Notes under the pieces: generated by a model
Seen by the model: only the letters and a program-made list of their open reading frames with translations
Database searches by the model: none
What the model was told of the DNA's origin: nothing
Shown here: one piece after another, positions 6,222-13,356 of the stretch
Layout of the letters: every line of letters begins with the position of its first letter
Numbering within the stretch: position 1 is the stretch's first letter
Assembly: GCA_903891235.1 (NCBI GenBank)
Contig: CAITDW010000111.1
Span: forward strand, 1-16,384
Length of the DNA stretch: 16,384 bases
Direction of reading: 5' to 3'
DNA from: an uncultured Candidatus Saccharibacteria bacterium
Lineage (GTDB): Bacteria; Patescibacteriota; Saccharimonadia; Saccharimonadales; UBA4665
Program-made: the position numbers and the translations under genes

Positions 6222-7220
6222 ATGAATAATTTTGATGTAATTAGTGTGGGCGATATAGTCACGGATGCTTTTATTAAGTTATTGGATGACAAGGCGCATA
6301 CATATGATAATGAGCATGGTCGCTGGCTAGCGATGCAATATGGGACCAAAATACCTTTTGATGATGCATATATAGTTGAAGCAGTTGGTAACTCAGCTAA
6401 TGCTAGCGTCTCATTTGCTAGACTTGGTCTTAAAAGTAGTCTTATTGCCAACATAGGTTCAGATCAACATGGTCGTGACATGATTGCGGCTCTTGAAAAG
6501 AATAAAGTTGATACTTCATTCATCAAAGTGAATGGTGGCAAAAAAAGCAATTATCACTATGTATTATGGTATAAAGACGAGCGAACAATTTTAATTAAAC
6601 ATGAAGAATACAGTTATCATTGGCCACACATTACAGCTGAAGAAGTACCAAGATGGGTCTATCTGTCTTCAGTCAGTAAAAATGCTATCGATTATCATGA
6701 TAAATTATCAGATTGGCTTGATGCTCATGAGGAAGTAAAGCTAGCTTTCAATCCAGGTACGTTTCAAATTGAAGCTGGCAAGGAAAGACTGGAGCGAATC
6801 TATAAGCGAACTGAAGTTTTGATTTTGAACCGAGAAGAAGCTGTTTCAGTTTCTGGCGGAGATTATCATGACTTACATAAACTTATAGATCAACTCCATC
6901 ATTTAGGCCCAAAAATAGTTGTCATAACAGATGGTCCTGATGGAGCATATGCTAGTGACGGTAAATCTAGATATAAGATGCCAATCTATCCAGATATTGC
7001 ACCTCCTTATGAAAGAACTGGTGCTGGCGATGCTTTTACTTCGACTTTTATAGCAGCTATTATTAAAGGAAGTAATTTAGAAGCTGCCTTACAATGGGCG
7101 CCTATAAATTCTATGAATGTGGTTCAAAAAATCGGAGCTCAAGAAGGACTTTTGAACGAGCATCAGCTTGAGGAGTTCCTGAAAAAAGCACCTGAATGGT
7201 ATAAGCCAAGTCAATTTTAG
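6222..7220 (+). CDS. PfkB-family carbohydrate kinase
   Basis: A ribokinase/PfkB-fold sugar kinase that phosphorylates a sugar, sugar phosphate or nucleoside with ATP. The N-terminal ISVGDIVTDAF strand is near residues 7-17. The substrate-binding VGNSANASVSFARLG segment is a variant of the usual GGxxxNxA motif. VVITDGPDGAYA precedes the family signature RTGAGDAFTSTF, with catalytic Asp270. The 332-residue length is normal. It has no signal or membrane segment. The substrate cannot be read from sequence, since PfkB members include ribokinase, fructokinase, adenosine kinase and 6-phosphofructokinase 2. Its place just behind aldolase and the pentose-phosphate genes makes a sugar phosphate, such as fructose-6-phosphate, or ribose a reasonable guess. 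Many reduced bacteria of this kind lack a classical PfkA, so it could fill that step (inference). Confidence 0.88.
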   Translation: MNNFDVISVGDIVTDAFIKLLDDKAHTYDNEHGRWLAMQYGTKIPFDDAYIVEAVGNSANASVSFARLGLKSSLIANIGSDQHGRDMIAALEKNKVDTSFIKVNGGKKSNYHYVLWYKDERTILIKHEEYSYHWPHITAEEVPRWVYLSSVSKNAIDYHDKLSDWLDAHEEVKLAFNPGTFQIEAGKERLERIYKRTEVLILNREEAVSVSGGDYHDLHKLIDQLHHLGPKIVVITDGPDGAYASDGKSRYKMPIYPDIAPPYERTGAGDAFTSTFIAAIIKGSNLEAALQWAPINSMNVVQKIGAQEGLLNEHQLEEFLKKAPEWYKPSQF

Positions 7221-7230
7221 TCAAAAAGTC

Positions 7231-7245
7231 TAATTGAGCTAAAAT
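7231..7245 (+). promoter_or_regulatory. Second copy of TAATTGAGCTAAAAT, upstream of the 418-residue protein gene
   Basis: It is identical over 15 bases to 666-680. It lies 27 bases before ATG 7273, in the only gap between the kinase and this gene. TAAAAT (7240-7245) could be the -10. Alternatively TTGAGC (7234-7239) with 17 bases to TAATCT (7257-7262) gives a start a few bases before the ATG. No Shine-Dalgarno is visible before ATG 7273. Confidence 0.45.
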
Positions 7246-7272
7246 CTCGCTTATGTTAATCTGATAGTAGTT

Positions 7273-8529
7273 ATGTCAAGATCTTTAGCTGAATATTTAG
7301 GTATATCTAGTCCAAGCTTTATCCACCAAATTGCTTCCCTAGAAAAATCTGCCGGTGAACCTGCGGAAGATATTAAGCTTAGTAATGAAATATCACTCCA
7401 AACTAAATCGAAGGTTAAGGCACTAGGCTTAGATCCAAACGATACAACACTAGAAGAACTTTACGCTAGTCTTAAACAAATATTTTTAAGAGATAATACA
7501 GTTTTAGAAAGTTCAATCATAGAATTAGAGGGTGAACAATCTATACATAAATCTATCTCTAAAAATTTGAACCAGATTATTAGTAACAAAAATTGTTTTA
7601 GCTTAAAAAATAGTGTTGTTAAGAATCAGCTTAGAATTAACCCTCCCATGAAACTTTTGCGTAAACTCGGCTATACCTCTATTGAATCGATTTTAAAAAA
7701 AGAACCTACTCCAATAATTTTAGCTCTAGCCCTAGCTGTTGAAGATGAGAAGTGGAAGGAGAATTACTATAATTTATATATTTCTCTCAGACCAAGTGAT
7801 TTTGAAGAGAAGAAAATCCAGATATTTGAACCCAAGTCTTCAAAACGTTGGCAAGCCCTCTCTCAAGAAATCGCTAAGTCTCAATCTACGACTGTCATAT
7901 CTACTAAAGAGCTTGGCAGTATTATCTTGCTTCCGATCAATGAACAAATAAAAGGTTTAACTTTGGCCAGTTTGATTTTTGCACTAGATTCTATAAATCA
8001 GATATCTATTTCTAGTGTTTTTTCTAAAATTAATCAGGTTAAAGATAATTTTGGTCAGGTAATTGCGGCAGCTTTCAGGGGTAAAACAGATTCTCTAGCT
8101 TTAATCGCTGAACAAGACGTGCCCTGGCATTTAATTCATAAGTTTTATAGTAAGTTTAAGGACAAATTTCCTTTTCATATCTTTGAACCACATGTTCAAA
8201 AAGAAAACTTTAATCTTATAAATATCGAAGAGGTATTATCGACCATTCATCCTTGCTTTGAATTTTGGTTTGGTACTGAATATTTAGCCTATAAAGATCA
8301 AATGCAAGCAGTTTCATTGAATATAAAAGATGTTGCAATCAATGCTGTCAATAATCTAGATTATTCTGAGGCTAGTAATGCTTATTTTAAAGATGGACTT
8401 TGGACAGAGCTTATGCTCAGATATATAAGTCAAAGTCATTTAGAACAATCTATACTAGAGCAATTAGATAATAAATTACTGATAGATTATCCCAATGATT
8501 TTAATTTTGAACTAATGCCAGCGAGTTAA
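7273..8529 (+). CDS. Uncharacterised 418-residue protein
   Basis: I do not recognise this protein. It has no signal peptide, no obvious membrane segment and no Walker, GGDEF, HTH or metal-site motif that I can see. The composition is mixed helical and Ser/Lys/Ile-rich, suggesting a soluble, mostly alpha-helical protein. The segment from about 125 to 160 (beginning PPMKLLRKLGYTSIESILKK) looks like small packed helices. Two aromatic-rich stretches, around DVPWHLIHKFYSKF and HPCFEFWFGTEY, are the most likely conserved core. The codon use and AT content look like the neighbours, with no sign of transfer. The stop is four bases from the next gene, so it is probably co-transcribed with the SLOG-type protein, and the two may act together. 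Long uninterrupted frame, own upstream element and position in an operon make it a real gene; function unknown. Confidence 0.85.
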   Translation: MSRSLAEYLGISSPSFIHQIASLEKSAGEPAEDIKLSNEISLQTKSKVKALGLDPNDTTLEELYASLKQIFLRDNTVLESSIIELEGEQSIHKSISKNLNQIISNKNCFSLKNSVVKNQLRINPPMKLLRKLGYTSIESILKKEPTPIILALALAVEDEKWKENYYNLYISLRPSDFEEKKIQIFEPKSSKRWQALSQEIAKSQSTTVISTKELGSIILLPINEQIKGLTLASLIFALDSINQISISSVFSKINQVKDNFGQVIAAAFRGKTDSLALIAEQDVPWHLIHKFYSKFKDKFPFHIFEPHVQKENFNLINIEEVLSTIHPCFEFWFGTEYLAYKDQMQAVSLNIKDVAINAVNNLDYSEASNAYFKDGLWTELMLRYISQSHLEQSILEQLDNKLLIDYPNDFNFELMPAS

Positions 8530-8533
8530 ATAT

Positions 8534-9172
8534 ATGGAAAAAAATGTAACAAGTCTAAAATATTCAATTTGTATCTCTGGAGCGGCAGGTGGTAAAACTG
8601 TCACTTCCGCATATGATGATGCAACAGCACTAGGTCTGGCGGTTGCAAAATATGGCTGTAACTTGACGACAGGTGCTACTGTCGGACTACCATATTATGC
8701 TGCCCATTCTGCTAAAAAAGCTGGAGGAGTTAGTATTGGATTTTCTCCAGCATCAAGTCTAACAGAGCATTTAAGAAAATATAGGCTACCATATGACTGT
8801 TTTAACTTTATTAACTTCACGGGTCTACATTATGTTGGGAGAGATTTATATCTTGTTCAATCTTCCGATGCTTTAATTACTGTAGGTGGTCGTTTTGGAA
8901 GTCTTCATGAGTTTACATCAGCACTTGAAGCGGGTAAACCTTGTGGAGTTTTGACTGGTAGTGGTGGAACAGCCGATCTTATACCGGCTCTTATGCAGAT
9001 ACTAGAGCCACCCGCTAAGAATCTCGTTATTTATGATGATAACCCTGAAAGATTAGTCAAAAGGATTGTTGCGATCTTGGATGTTCAATATAACCAATTA
9101 AAAAAGGATATTGAGCAGTATAATTCCGATTGGTTTTATAGACATGATCCAAAAAATATTAGAAAAGGATAG
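8534..9172 (+). CDS. SLOG/LOG-like Rossmann-fold nucleotide-binding protein
   Basis: This 212-residue protein belongs to the SLOG superfamily, which includes the LOG phosphoribohydrolases, the TIGR00725-type proteins and DprA. Visible features are the first strand and Gly-rich turn SICISGAAGG (11-20) and a helix followed by LTTGATVGLP (44-53), the family's nucleotide-binding region. VGGRFGSLHEF (117-127) is a variant of the LOG motif PGGxGTxxE, keeping G118-G119, R120, G122 and E126. LOG enzymes cleave the N-glycosidic bond of nucleoside monophosphates, and other members only bind nucleotides. Because the proline and threonine of the LOG motif are replaced (V117, S123), I leave the activity open. 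It starts four bases after the unknown 418-residue gene, without a Shine-Dalgarno, so coupling to that gene is likely. Soluble, cytoplasmic. Confidence 0.78.
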   Translation: MEKNVTSLKYSICISGAAGGKTVTSAYDDATALGLAVAKYGCNLTTGATVGLPYYAAHSAKKAGGVSIGFSPASSLTEHLRKYRLPYDCFNFINFTGLHYVGRDLYLVQSSDALITVGGRFGSLHEFTSALEAGKPCGVLTGSGGTADLIPALMQILEPPAKNLVIYDDNPERLVKRIVAILDVQYNQLKKDIEQYNSDWFYRHDPKNIRKG

Positions 9173-9211
9173 TGAATCGTTTCATTGAAGACATAAACTT
9201 TAAAAATTAAA

Positions 9212-9220
9212 TGTTATAAT
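9212..9220 (+). promoter_or_regulatory. Extended -10 promoter of uvrB (TGTTATAAT), predicted leaderless
   Basis: TG at 9212-9213, one base, then a perfect TATAAT at 9215-9220 form an extended -10 element, which needs little or no -35. It lies exactly six bases before ATG 9227, so transcription should begin at about the A of the start codon. This is the same spacing as the oxidoreductase promoter at 630-635. Confidence 0.65.
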
Positions 9221-9226
9221 ATAAAG

Positions 9227-11191
9227 ATGTCCAAATTTCAACTAAAAAGCGATTATGTACCAACAGGTGATCAGCCAAGAGCTATTGCTAAATTGGTTAA
9301 AGGGATAAATGCTGGCGATAATCAGCAAACTTTACTTGGAGTCACCGGATCAGGAAAAACCTTTACGATGGCCAATGTTATTTCTGAGATCCAAAAGCCA
9401 ACCCTTATTTTATCGCATAATAAAACTTTAGCTGCTCAGTTATACGGTGAGTTTAAGAGGTTCTTTCCTGATAACGCTGTTCATTATTTTGTAAGCTACT
9501 TTGATTATTACCAGCCAGAGGCATATATCGCCAGAAGTGATACATACATCGAGAAAGATTCACAAATCAATGAAGAAATAGATCGCTTACGTCATGCTGC
9601 GACTGATGCACTTTTGAGTCGCAAGGATGTAATCATAGTCGCTAGTGTTAGTTGTATCTATGGTATTGGATCTGTTGAAGATTATGCAGGCCTATCTATT
9701 CGTATCACAACTGGTGAAAAAAGAGTTAGAGATAAGTTAATGAGACAGCTTAACGATATTCAGTATGAACGTAATGATATAGACTTTCATCGTTCAACTT
9801 TTAGGGTTCGAGGAGATGTCATAGATATATATCCAGCCAGTGAAGAAGTCGCTTATCGTATAGAATTTTTCGGAGATGAAGTTGAAAAGATTACCCGAAT
9901 AGATCCACTAACAGGTGAGGTTTTATCAAGGCCTAATTCTGTAGTTATTTTTCCGGGCAGTCACTATGTAACACCTTACGATAAATTGAAAGATGCTTTA
10001 TCTAAGATAGAAAAAGAACTTGATCAAAGACTCGGTCAATTTAAGAAAGAAAATAAGTTACTTGAAGCACAAAGATTAGCCCAGAGAACGCGCTTTGATA
10101 TTGAGATGATGAGCGAGACTGGATTTGTCAAAGGTATTGAAAACTATTCTCGTTATTTAACAAATCGTAATCCAGGAGAACAACCAGCGACACTTTTAGA
10201 CTATTTTCCTGATGACTATCTTATGTTTATTGATGAATCACATATGACTATTCCTCAAATTAGGGGAATGTATAATGGTGACCGGGCAAGAAAAGAAGTC
10301 TTAGTAGAACATGGCTTTAGATTACCTAGCGCATTAGATAATAGGCCGCTGACATTTACTGAATTTGAACGTCACTTGAATAATGTTGTTTATGTCAGCG
10401 CAACCCCAGCAGAATATGAGCTCACAAGGAGTCCTGAGCCTGCTCAGCAAGTTATTCGACCAACTGGCCTCATTGATCCACAAATTGAAATTCAACCGAT
10501 TGAGGGGCAGATAGATAAGCTAGTTGATGAAATAAGATCCGTCGTTAGTAAAAATCAGAGAGTGCTTGTAACTACTCTCACAAAAAGAATGGCAGAAGAT
10601 TTAAGTGAATATCTCGCTAATCTCAAAATGAAGGTGGCATACATTCATTCAGATATTGAAACTCTTAATCGAACAGATATTTTGAGGGATTTGAGATTGG
10701 GAGTTTATGATGTTTTAGTTGGCATTAATTTACTTAGAGAGGGGCTAGACTTACCAGAAGTCTCACTAGTAGCCATTATGGATGCAGACAAAGAAGGTTT
10801 TCTTAGAAGTTCTCAGGCCTTAATTCAAACTATCGGTAGGGCTGCAAGACATGTGAATGGAAGAGTGATTATGTTTGCAGATAATATGACTAAAAGCATG
10901 AAGACGGCTATTGAGGAAACTAATCGTAGACGCGAAATTCAAACTACATATAACCTTGAACATGGGATTACTCCAGAGGGAATAATAAAGTCAATAGAGA
11001 AGGGTATTCGACCTGATTTACCTGAGGAGGCCAAGCGTGCTAAATTAGACCTCAAGAAAATTCCTAAGGATGAATATAAGACAATCATTAAGGATCTTAA
11101 GGTTCAAATGGAATTTGCTTCAGCTAATTTAGAATTCGAAAAAGCAGCAGAACTTCGGGACATAATTAAAGATATTGAAATTAAAGGCTAA
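9227..11191 (+). CDS. uvrB: Excinuclease ABC subunit B (UvrB)
   Basis: This is the damage-verifying helicase-like subunit of nucleotide excision repair, loaded by UvrA and then joined by UvrC. The Walker A motif GVTGSGKT is at residues 38-45. The beta-hairpin that probes the DNA strand is in the YYQPEAYIARSDTYIEKD region. The Walker B/DESH box is at 336-339 (IDESHMT), and helicase motifs V-VI are in GINLLREGLDLPE and QTIGRAARH. A C-terminal UVR domain (QMEFASANLEFEKAAELRD), which contacts UvrC, ends the protein. Length 654 is close to the usual 660-670, so it is complete. It has its own strong extended -10 promoter and no Shine-Dalgarno. gatC begins 36 bases downstream with another promoter-like element. 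I see no LexA-type operator, so there is no evidence for SOS control. Confidence 0.98.
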   Translation: MSKFQLKSDYVPTGDQPRAIAKLVKGINAGDNQQTLLGVTGSGKTFTMANVISEIQKPTLILSHNKTLAAQLYGEFKRFFPDNAVHYFVSYFDYYQPEAYIARSDTYIEKDSQINEEIDRLRHAATDALLSRKDVIIVASVSCIYGIGSVEDYAGLSIRITTGEKRVRDKLMRQLNDIQYERNDIDFHRSTFRVRGDVIDIYPASEEVAYRIEFFGDEVEKITRIDPLTGEVLSRPNSVVIFPGSHYVTPYDKLKDALSKIEKELDQRLGQFKKENKLLEAQRLAQRTRFDIEMMSETGFVKGIENYSRYLTNRNPGEQPATLLDYFPDDYLMFIDESHMTIPQIRGMYNGDRARKEVLVEHGFRLPSALDNRPLTFTEFERHLNNVVYVSATPAEYELTRSPEPAQQVIRPTGLIDPQIEIQPIEGQIDKLVDEIRSVVSKNQRVLVTTLTKRMAEDLSEYLANLKMKVAYIHSDIETLNRTDILRDLRLGVYDVLVGINLLREGLDLPEVSLVAIMDADKEGFLRSSQALIQTIGRAARHVNGRVIMFADNMTKSMKTAIEETNRRREIQTTYNLEHGITPEGIIKSIEKGIRPDLPEEAKRAKLDLKKIPKDEYKTIIKDLKVQMEFASANLEFEKAAELRDIIKDIEIKG

Positions 11192-11208
11192 ACAGAAACG
11201 AAAATCTC

Positions 11209-11217
11209 TGATATATT
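11209..11217 (+). promoter_or_regulatory. Candidate extended -10 (TGATATATT) upstream of gatC
   Basis: TG at 11209-11210, one base, then TATATT (11212-11217) resembles an extended -10 and would start transcription about 4-5 bases before ATG 11228. There is no Shine-Dalgarno in the short AT-only leader. The region is AT-rich, so chance similarity is possible. Confidence 0.35.
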
Positions 11218-11227
11218 TATATAAAAT

Positions 11228-11521
11228 ATGGCGAAACTTTCAGACAAAGAAATATTAGAATTAGCAAAATTAGCTGAACTAGAGCTAACTAGTGAAGAGT
11301 TGCAAAAAATACCCGGAGAATTAAATTCAATCCTGGATTATGTAGCAATTCTAGACAAAGTTGATGTTAAGAATCTTGAGCCAACCTATCAGGTAACAGG
11401 CTTAAATAATGTTCAAAGAGATGACCTGAAAATAGACTACAAGCTTAACAAGGAAATTATGATGTCTGATTTGCCAGATAAAGCTGAAGATCAAATTAAG
11501 GTTAAGAGAATGATTGCATGA
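11228..11521 (+). CDS. gatC: Asp/Glu-tRNA amidotransferase subunit C
   Basis: This is the small structural subunit of the GatCAB amidotransferase; it wraps around and stabilises GatA against GatB. The 97-residue protein has the family's two parts. The N-terminal helices read KEILELAKLAELELTSEEL, followed by ELNSILDYVAILDKVD. The extended C-terminal region has the typical EPTYQV and the RDD(L)K-type stretch, ending in IKVKRMIA. It shares a 4-base ATGA overlap with gatA, so the two are translationally coupled. The order gatC-gatA-gatB is common in bacteria. Confidence 0.95.
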   Translation: MAKLSDKEILELAKLAELELTSEELQKIPGELNSILDYVAILDKVDVKNLEPTYQVTGLNNVQRDDLKIDYKLNKEIMMSDLPDKAEDQIKVKRMIA

Positions 11522-12936
11522 AAAAATGGCCTTTAATCACCACTATTGCTAATGATGTTAATAACTCAAAAACAACAGCTGTTGAATTAGTTGAAGAATC
11601 TTTAAGATTAATTGATCAGAATCAGGAATATGGGGCAATCATCTCAGTCTTAAAAGACAAAGCTTTAGAGAGAGCTAAATTTATAGATTCTGAAATTAAA
11701 TCTGGTAAAAATATGGGTCGTCTTGCGGGAGTGCCATTTATAGCAAAGGACAATATTTTAACAATTGGAAGTGAGACAACTGCAGCCAGTAATATATTAA
11801 AAGGATTTATCGCACCATATCAATCTACGGCAATTGAAAAATTGGAATCCGAGGGCGCTATCTGTGTAGCTAAGGCTAACCTAGATGCTTTTGGTCATGG
11901 TGGTTCTACTGAGAATAGCGATTTTATGGTTACTAAAAATCCTTACGATAAAACTCGAGTGGCTGGAGGATCATCTGGTGGTTCCGCAGCTTCAGTAGTT
12001 TTAGGATTAGCACCGTTTGCACTTGGAACAGATACGGGTGGTTCAATTAGACAGCCTGCTTCATTTACAGGTTGTATTGGATTAAAGCCAAGTTACGGAC
12101 TTGTTTCTAGAAGTGGCGTTATTGCAATGGCAAGCAGTACTGACGTAGTCGGACCTTTGACTGCAAATGTTTCGGATTGTGCCCTAGTTCTTGATGTCAT
12201 TGCCGGTAAAGATCCGTTGGACTCGACAACAATAGATAGACAATCTGGAAGTTATGAAGATATTGATGATAATATTAAGGGTAGAAAAATAGGACTTATT
12301 AAAGAATATCTGAGTGATAGCCTTGATGAAGAAATTAAGCAAGCAATAAATAAAACCACCTTGAAGTTAAAGTCAGCCGGTGCTGAAATAATTGAGGTTA
12401 GTATCCCGAGTTTAGATTATGCTCTTGCTGTGTATTATATCCTTTGTTCAGCTGAGCTTTCATCCAACCTTTCTCGTTATGATGGTCAAAGATTTGGCTA
12501 TAGTGATAAGACAGCCGTTAATTTGAGCGAGAGCTATTTTAAGAGCCGGGCAAAAGGTTTCGGAACTGAAGCTAAAAGAAGGATCATGATCGGGACTTAT
12601 GTGCTTAGCAGTGGCTATTATGATGCCTACTATAGAAAAGCCCAGCTAGTTAGAACTAAGATTATTCAAGATTTTCATGAAGTCTTCAAGCAAGTAGATT
12701 TTTTAATTGGTCCTGTTACTCCTACGACAGCTTTTAAAATAGGCGAAAAATCTGACCCACTTTCAATGTATTTATCAGATATTATGACTGTTGGAGTTTC
12801 CTTGGCTGGAATCCCAGCTATCAGCATACCCATGGAGCGTGAAAATGGATTACCTATAGGATTACAATTAATGACGAAACAACGAAAAGACAAAGAACTT
12901 CTCGGCCTTGCTCGAAAAGTTGAGGAATTAATTTAA
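11518..12936 (+). CDS. gatA: Asp/Glu-tRNA amidotransferase subunit A (amidase)
   Basis: This subunit hydrolyses glutamine and passes ammonia through a channel to GatB, which uses it to convert Glu-tRNA(Gln) and/or Asp-tRNA(Asn) to the amide form. It has the full amidase-signature catalytic triad: Lys77 in PFIAKDN, cis-Ser152 in GGSSGGSAA and nucleophile Ser176 in TDTGGSIRQPA. The spacings 77-152-176 equal those of Staphylococcus aureus GatA (79-154-178), which supports an active glutaminase. A small difference is DAFGHGGSTENS where many GatA proteins read EFAMGSSTENS. The 472-residue length is normal. The start overlaps the gatC stop by four bases. The presence of GatCAB suggests this organism lacks GlnRS and/or AsnRS, but this window cannot show which. 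Confidence 0.97.
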   Translation: MKKWPLITTIANDVNNSKTTAVELVEESLRLIDQNQEYGAIISVLKDKALERAKFIDSEIKSGKNMGRLAGVPFIAKDNILTIGSETTAASNILKGFIAPYQSTAIEKLESEGAICVAKANLDAFGHGGSTENSDFMVTKNPYDKTRVAGGSSGGSAASVVLGLAPFALGTDTGGSIRQPASFTGCIGLKPSYGLVSRSGVIAMASSTDVVGPLTANVSDCALVLDVIAGKDPLDSTTIDRQSGSYEDIDDNIKGRKIGLIKEYLSDSLDEEIKQAINKTTLKLKSAGAEIIEVSIPSLDYALAVYYILCSAELSSNLSRYDGQRFGYSDKTAVNLSESYFKSRAKGFGTEAKRRIMIGTYVLSSGYYDAYYRKAQLVRTKIIQDFHEVFKQVDFLIGPVTPTTAFKIGEKSDPLSMYLSDIMTVGVSLAGIPAISIPMERENGLPIGLQLMTKQRKDKELLGLARKVEELI

Positions 12937-12939
12937 GTC

Positions 12940-13356
12940 ATGAAGATATATATCTATATTGCGATACCTTTAGTGATAGCTTTAGTACTATTTTTAGCTT
13001 GGAAATATAAGCCAGTTAGGATCAATAAGAATTATTTTTATGATGCTTGGAAAAAACTTCAACTCAATTTGAAAGTTAAAAAAACCTGGCCAATTGCTAT
13101 TAACGAAGCCGATAAACTTTTGGATCAAGCCTTAAAACAAAAACACTTCAAAGGTAGAACAATGGGTGAGAGACTAGTCTCAGCCCAAAGAATTTTTTCA
13201 GATAATGATTCAGTTTGGTTTGGGCATAAGCTAAATAGTAAATTAATTATAAACCCAACCATGAAACTAACTAAAACCGATACCAAGGAAGCTTTACTTG
13301 GTTTTAGAAAAGCTTTACAGGATTTAGGAGCCTTACCAAATGGAAAAACTAAGTAA
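12940..13356 (+). CDS. Small membrane-anchored helical protein between gatA and gatB
   Basis: A 138-residue protein with one N-terminal membrane segment (about residues 3-21, YIYIAIPLVIALVLFLAW) and a positively charged juxtamembrane stretch, which suggests the rest faces the cytoplasm. The soluble part is helical: W-x-x-A-x-x-EADKLLD (50-62), GRTMGERL (72-79), then HKLNSKLIIN (96-105) and EALLGFRKALQDLGAL (117-132). From memory this layout matches a family common in Patescibacteria, whose central helix normally carries a HEPN-like AHKxRNxxxH sequence. Here the R, N and final H positions read N99, S100 and I104, so any RNase-type motif would be degenerate. The family match is recall, not a search result. 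It starts three bases after gatA stops and overlaps gatB by 17 bases, so it is co-expressed with the amidotransferase. Function unknown. Confidence 0.8.
   Translation: MKIYIYIAIPLVIALVLFLAWKYKPVRINKNYFYDAWKKLQLNLKVKKTWPIAINEADKLLDQALKQKHFKGRTMGERLVSAQRIFSDNDSVWFGHKLNSKLIINPTMKLTKTDTKEALLGFRKALQDLGALPNGKTK
13324..13330 (+). promoter_or_regulatory. Shine-Dalgarno TTAGGAG of gatB
   Basis: TTAGGAG lies nine bases before ATG 13340, inside the coding sequence of the small membrane protein. It supports the overlapping gatB start and suggests independent or coupled initiation. Confidence 0.6.

Noticed and set aside
6203..6454. Open frame of 83 codons on the minus strand
   Set aside because: It is antisense to the start of the PfkB-family gene, which has clear family motifs.
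7214..7245. Inverted repeat ATTTTAG ... CTAAAAT as a terminator after the kinase gene
   Set aside because: The arms match over seven bases, but the stem has a single G-C pair, the loop is 18 bases and no T-run follows. The right arm is part of the repeated 15-bp upstream element.
7739..7951. Open frame of 70 codons on the plus strand
   Set aside because: It is inside the 418-residue gene in another frame, with no ribosome binding site and no family features.
12675..12893. Open frame of 72 codons on the minus strand
   Set aside because: It is antisense to the 3' part of gatA; no support for expression.
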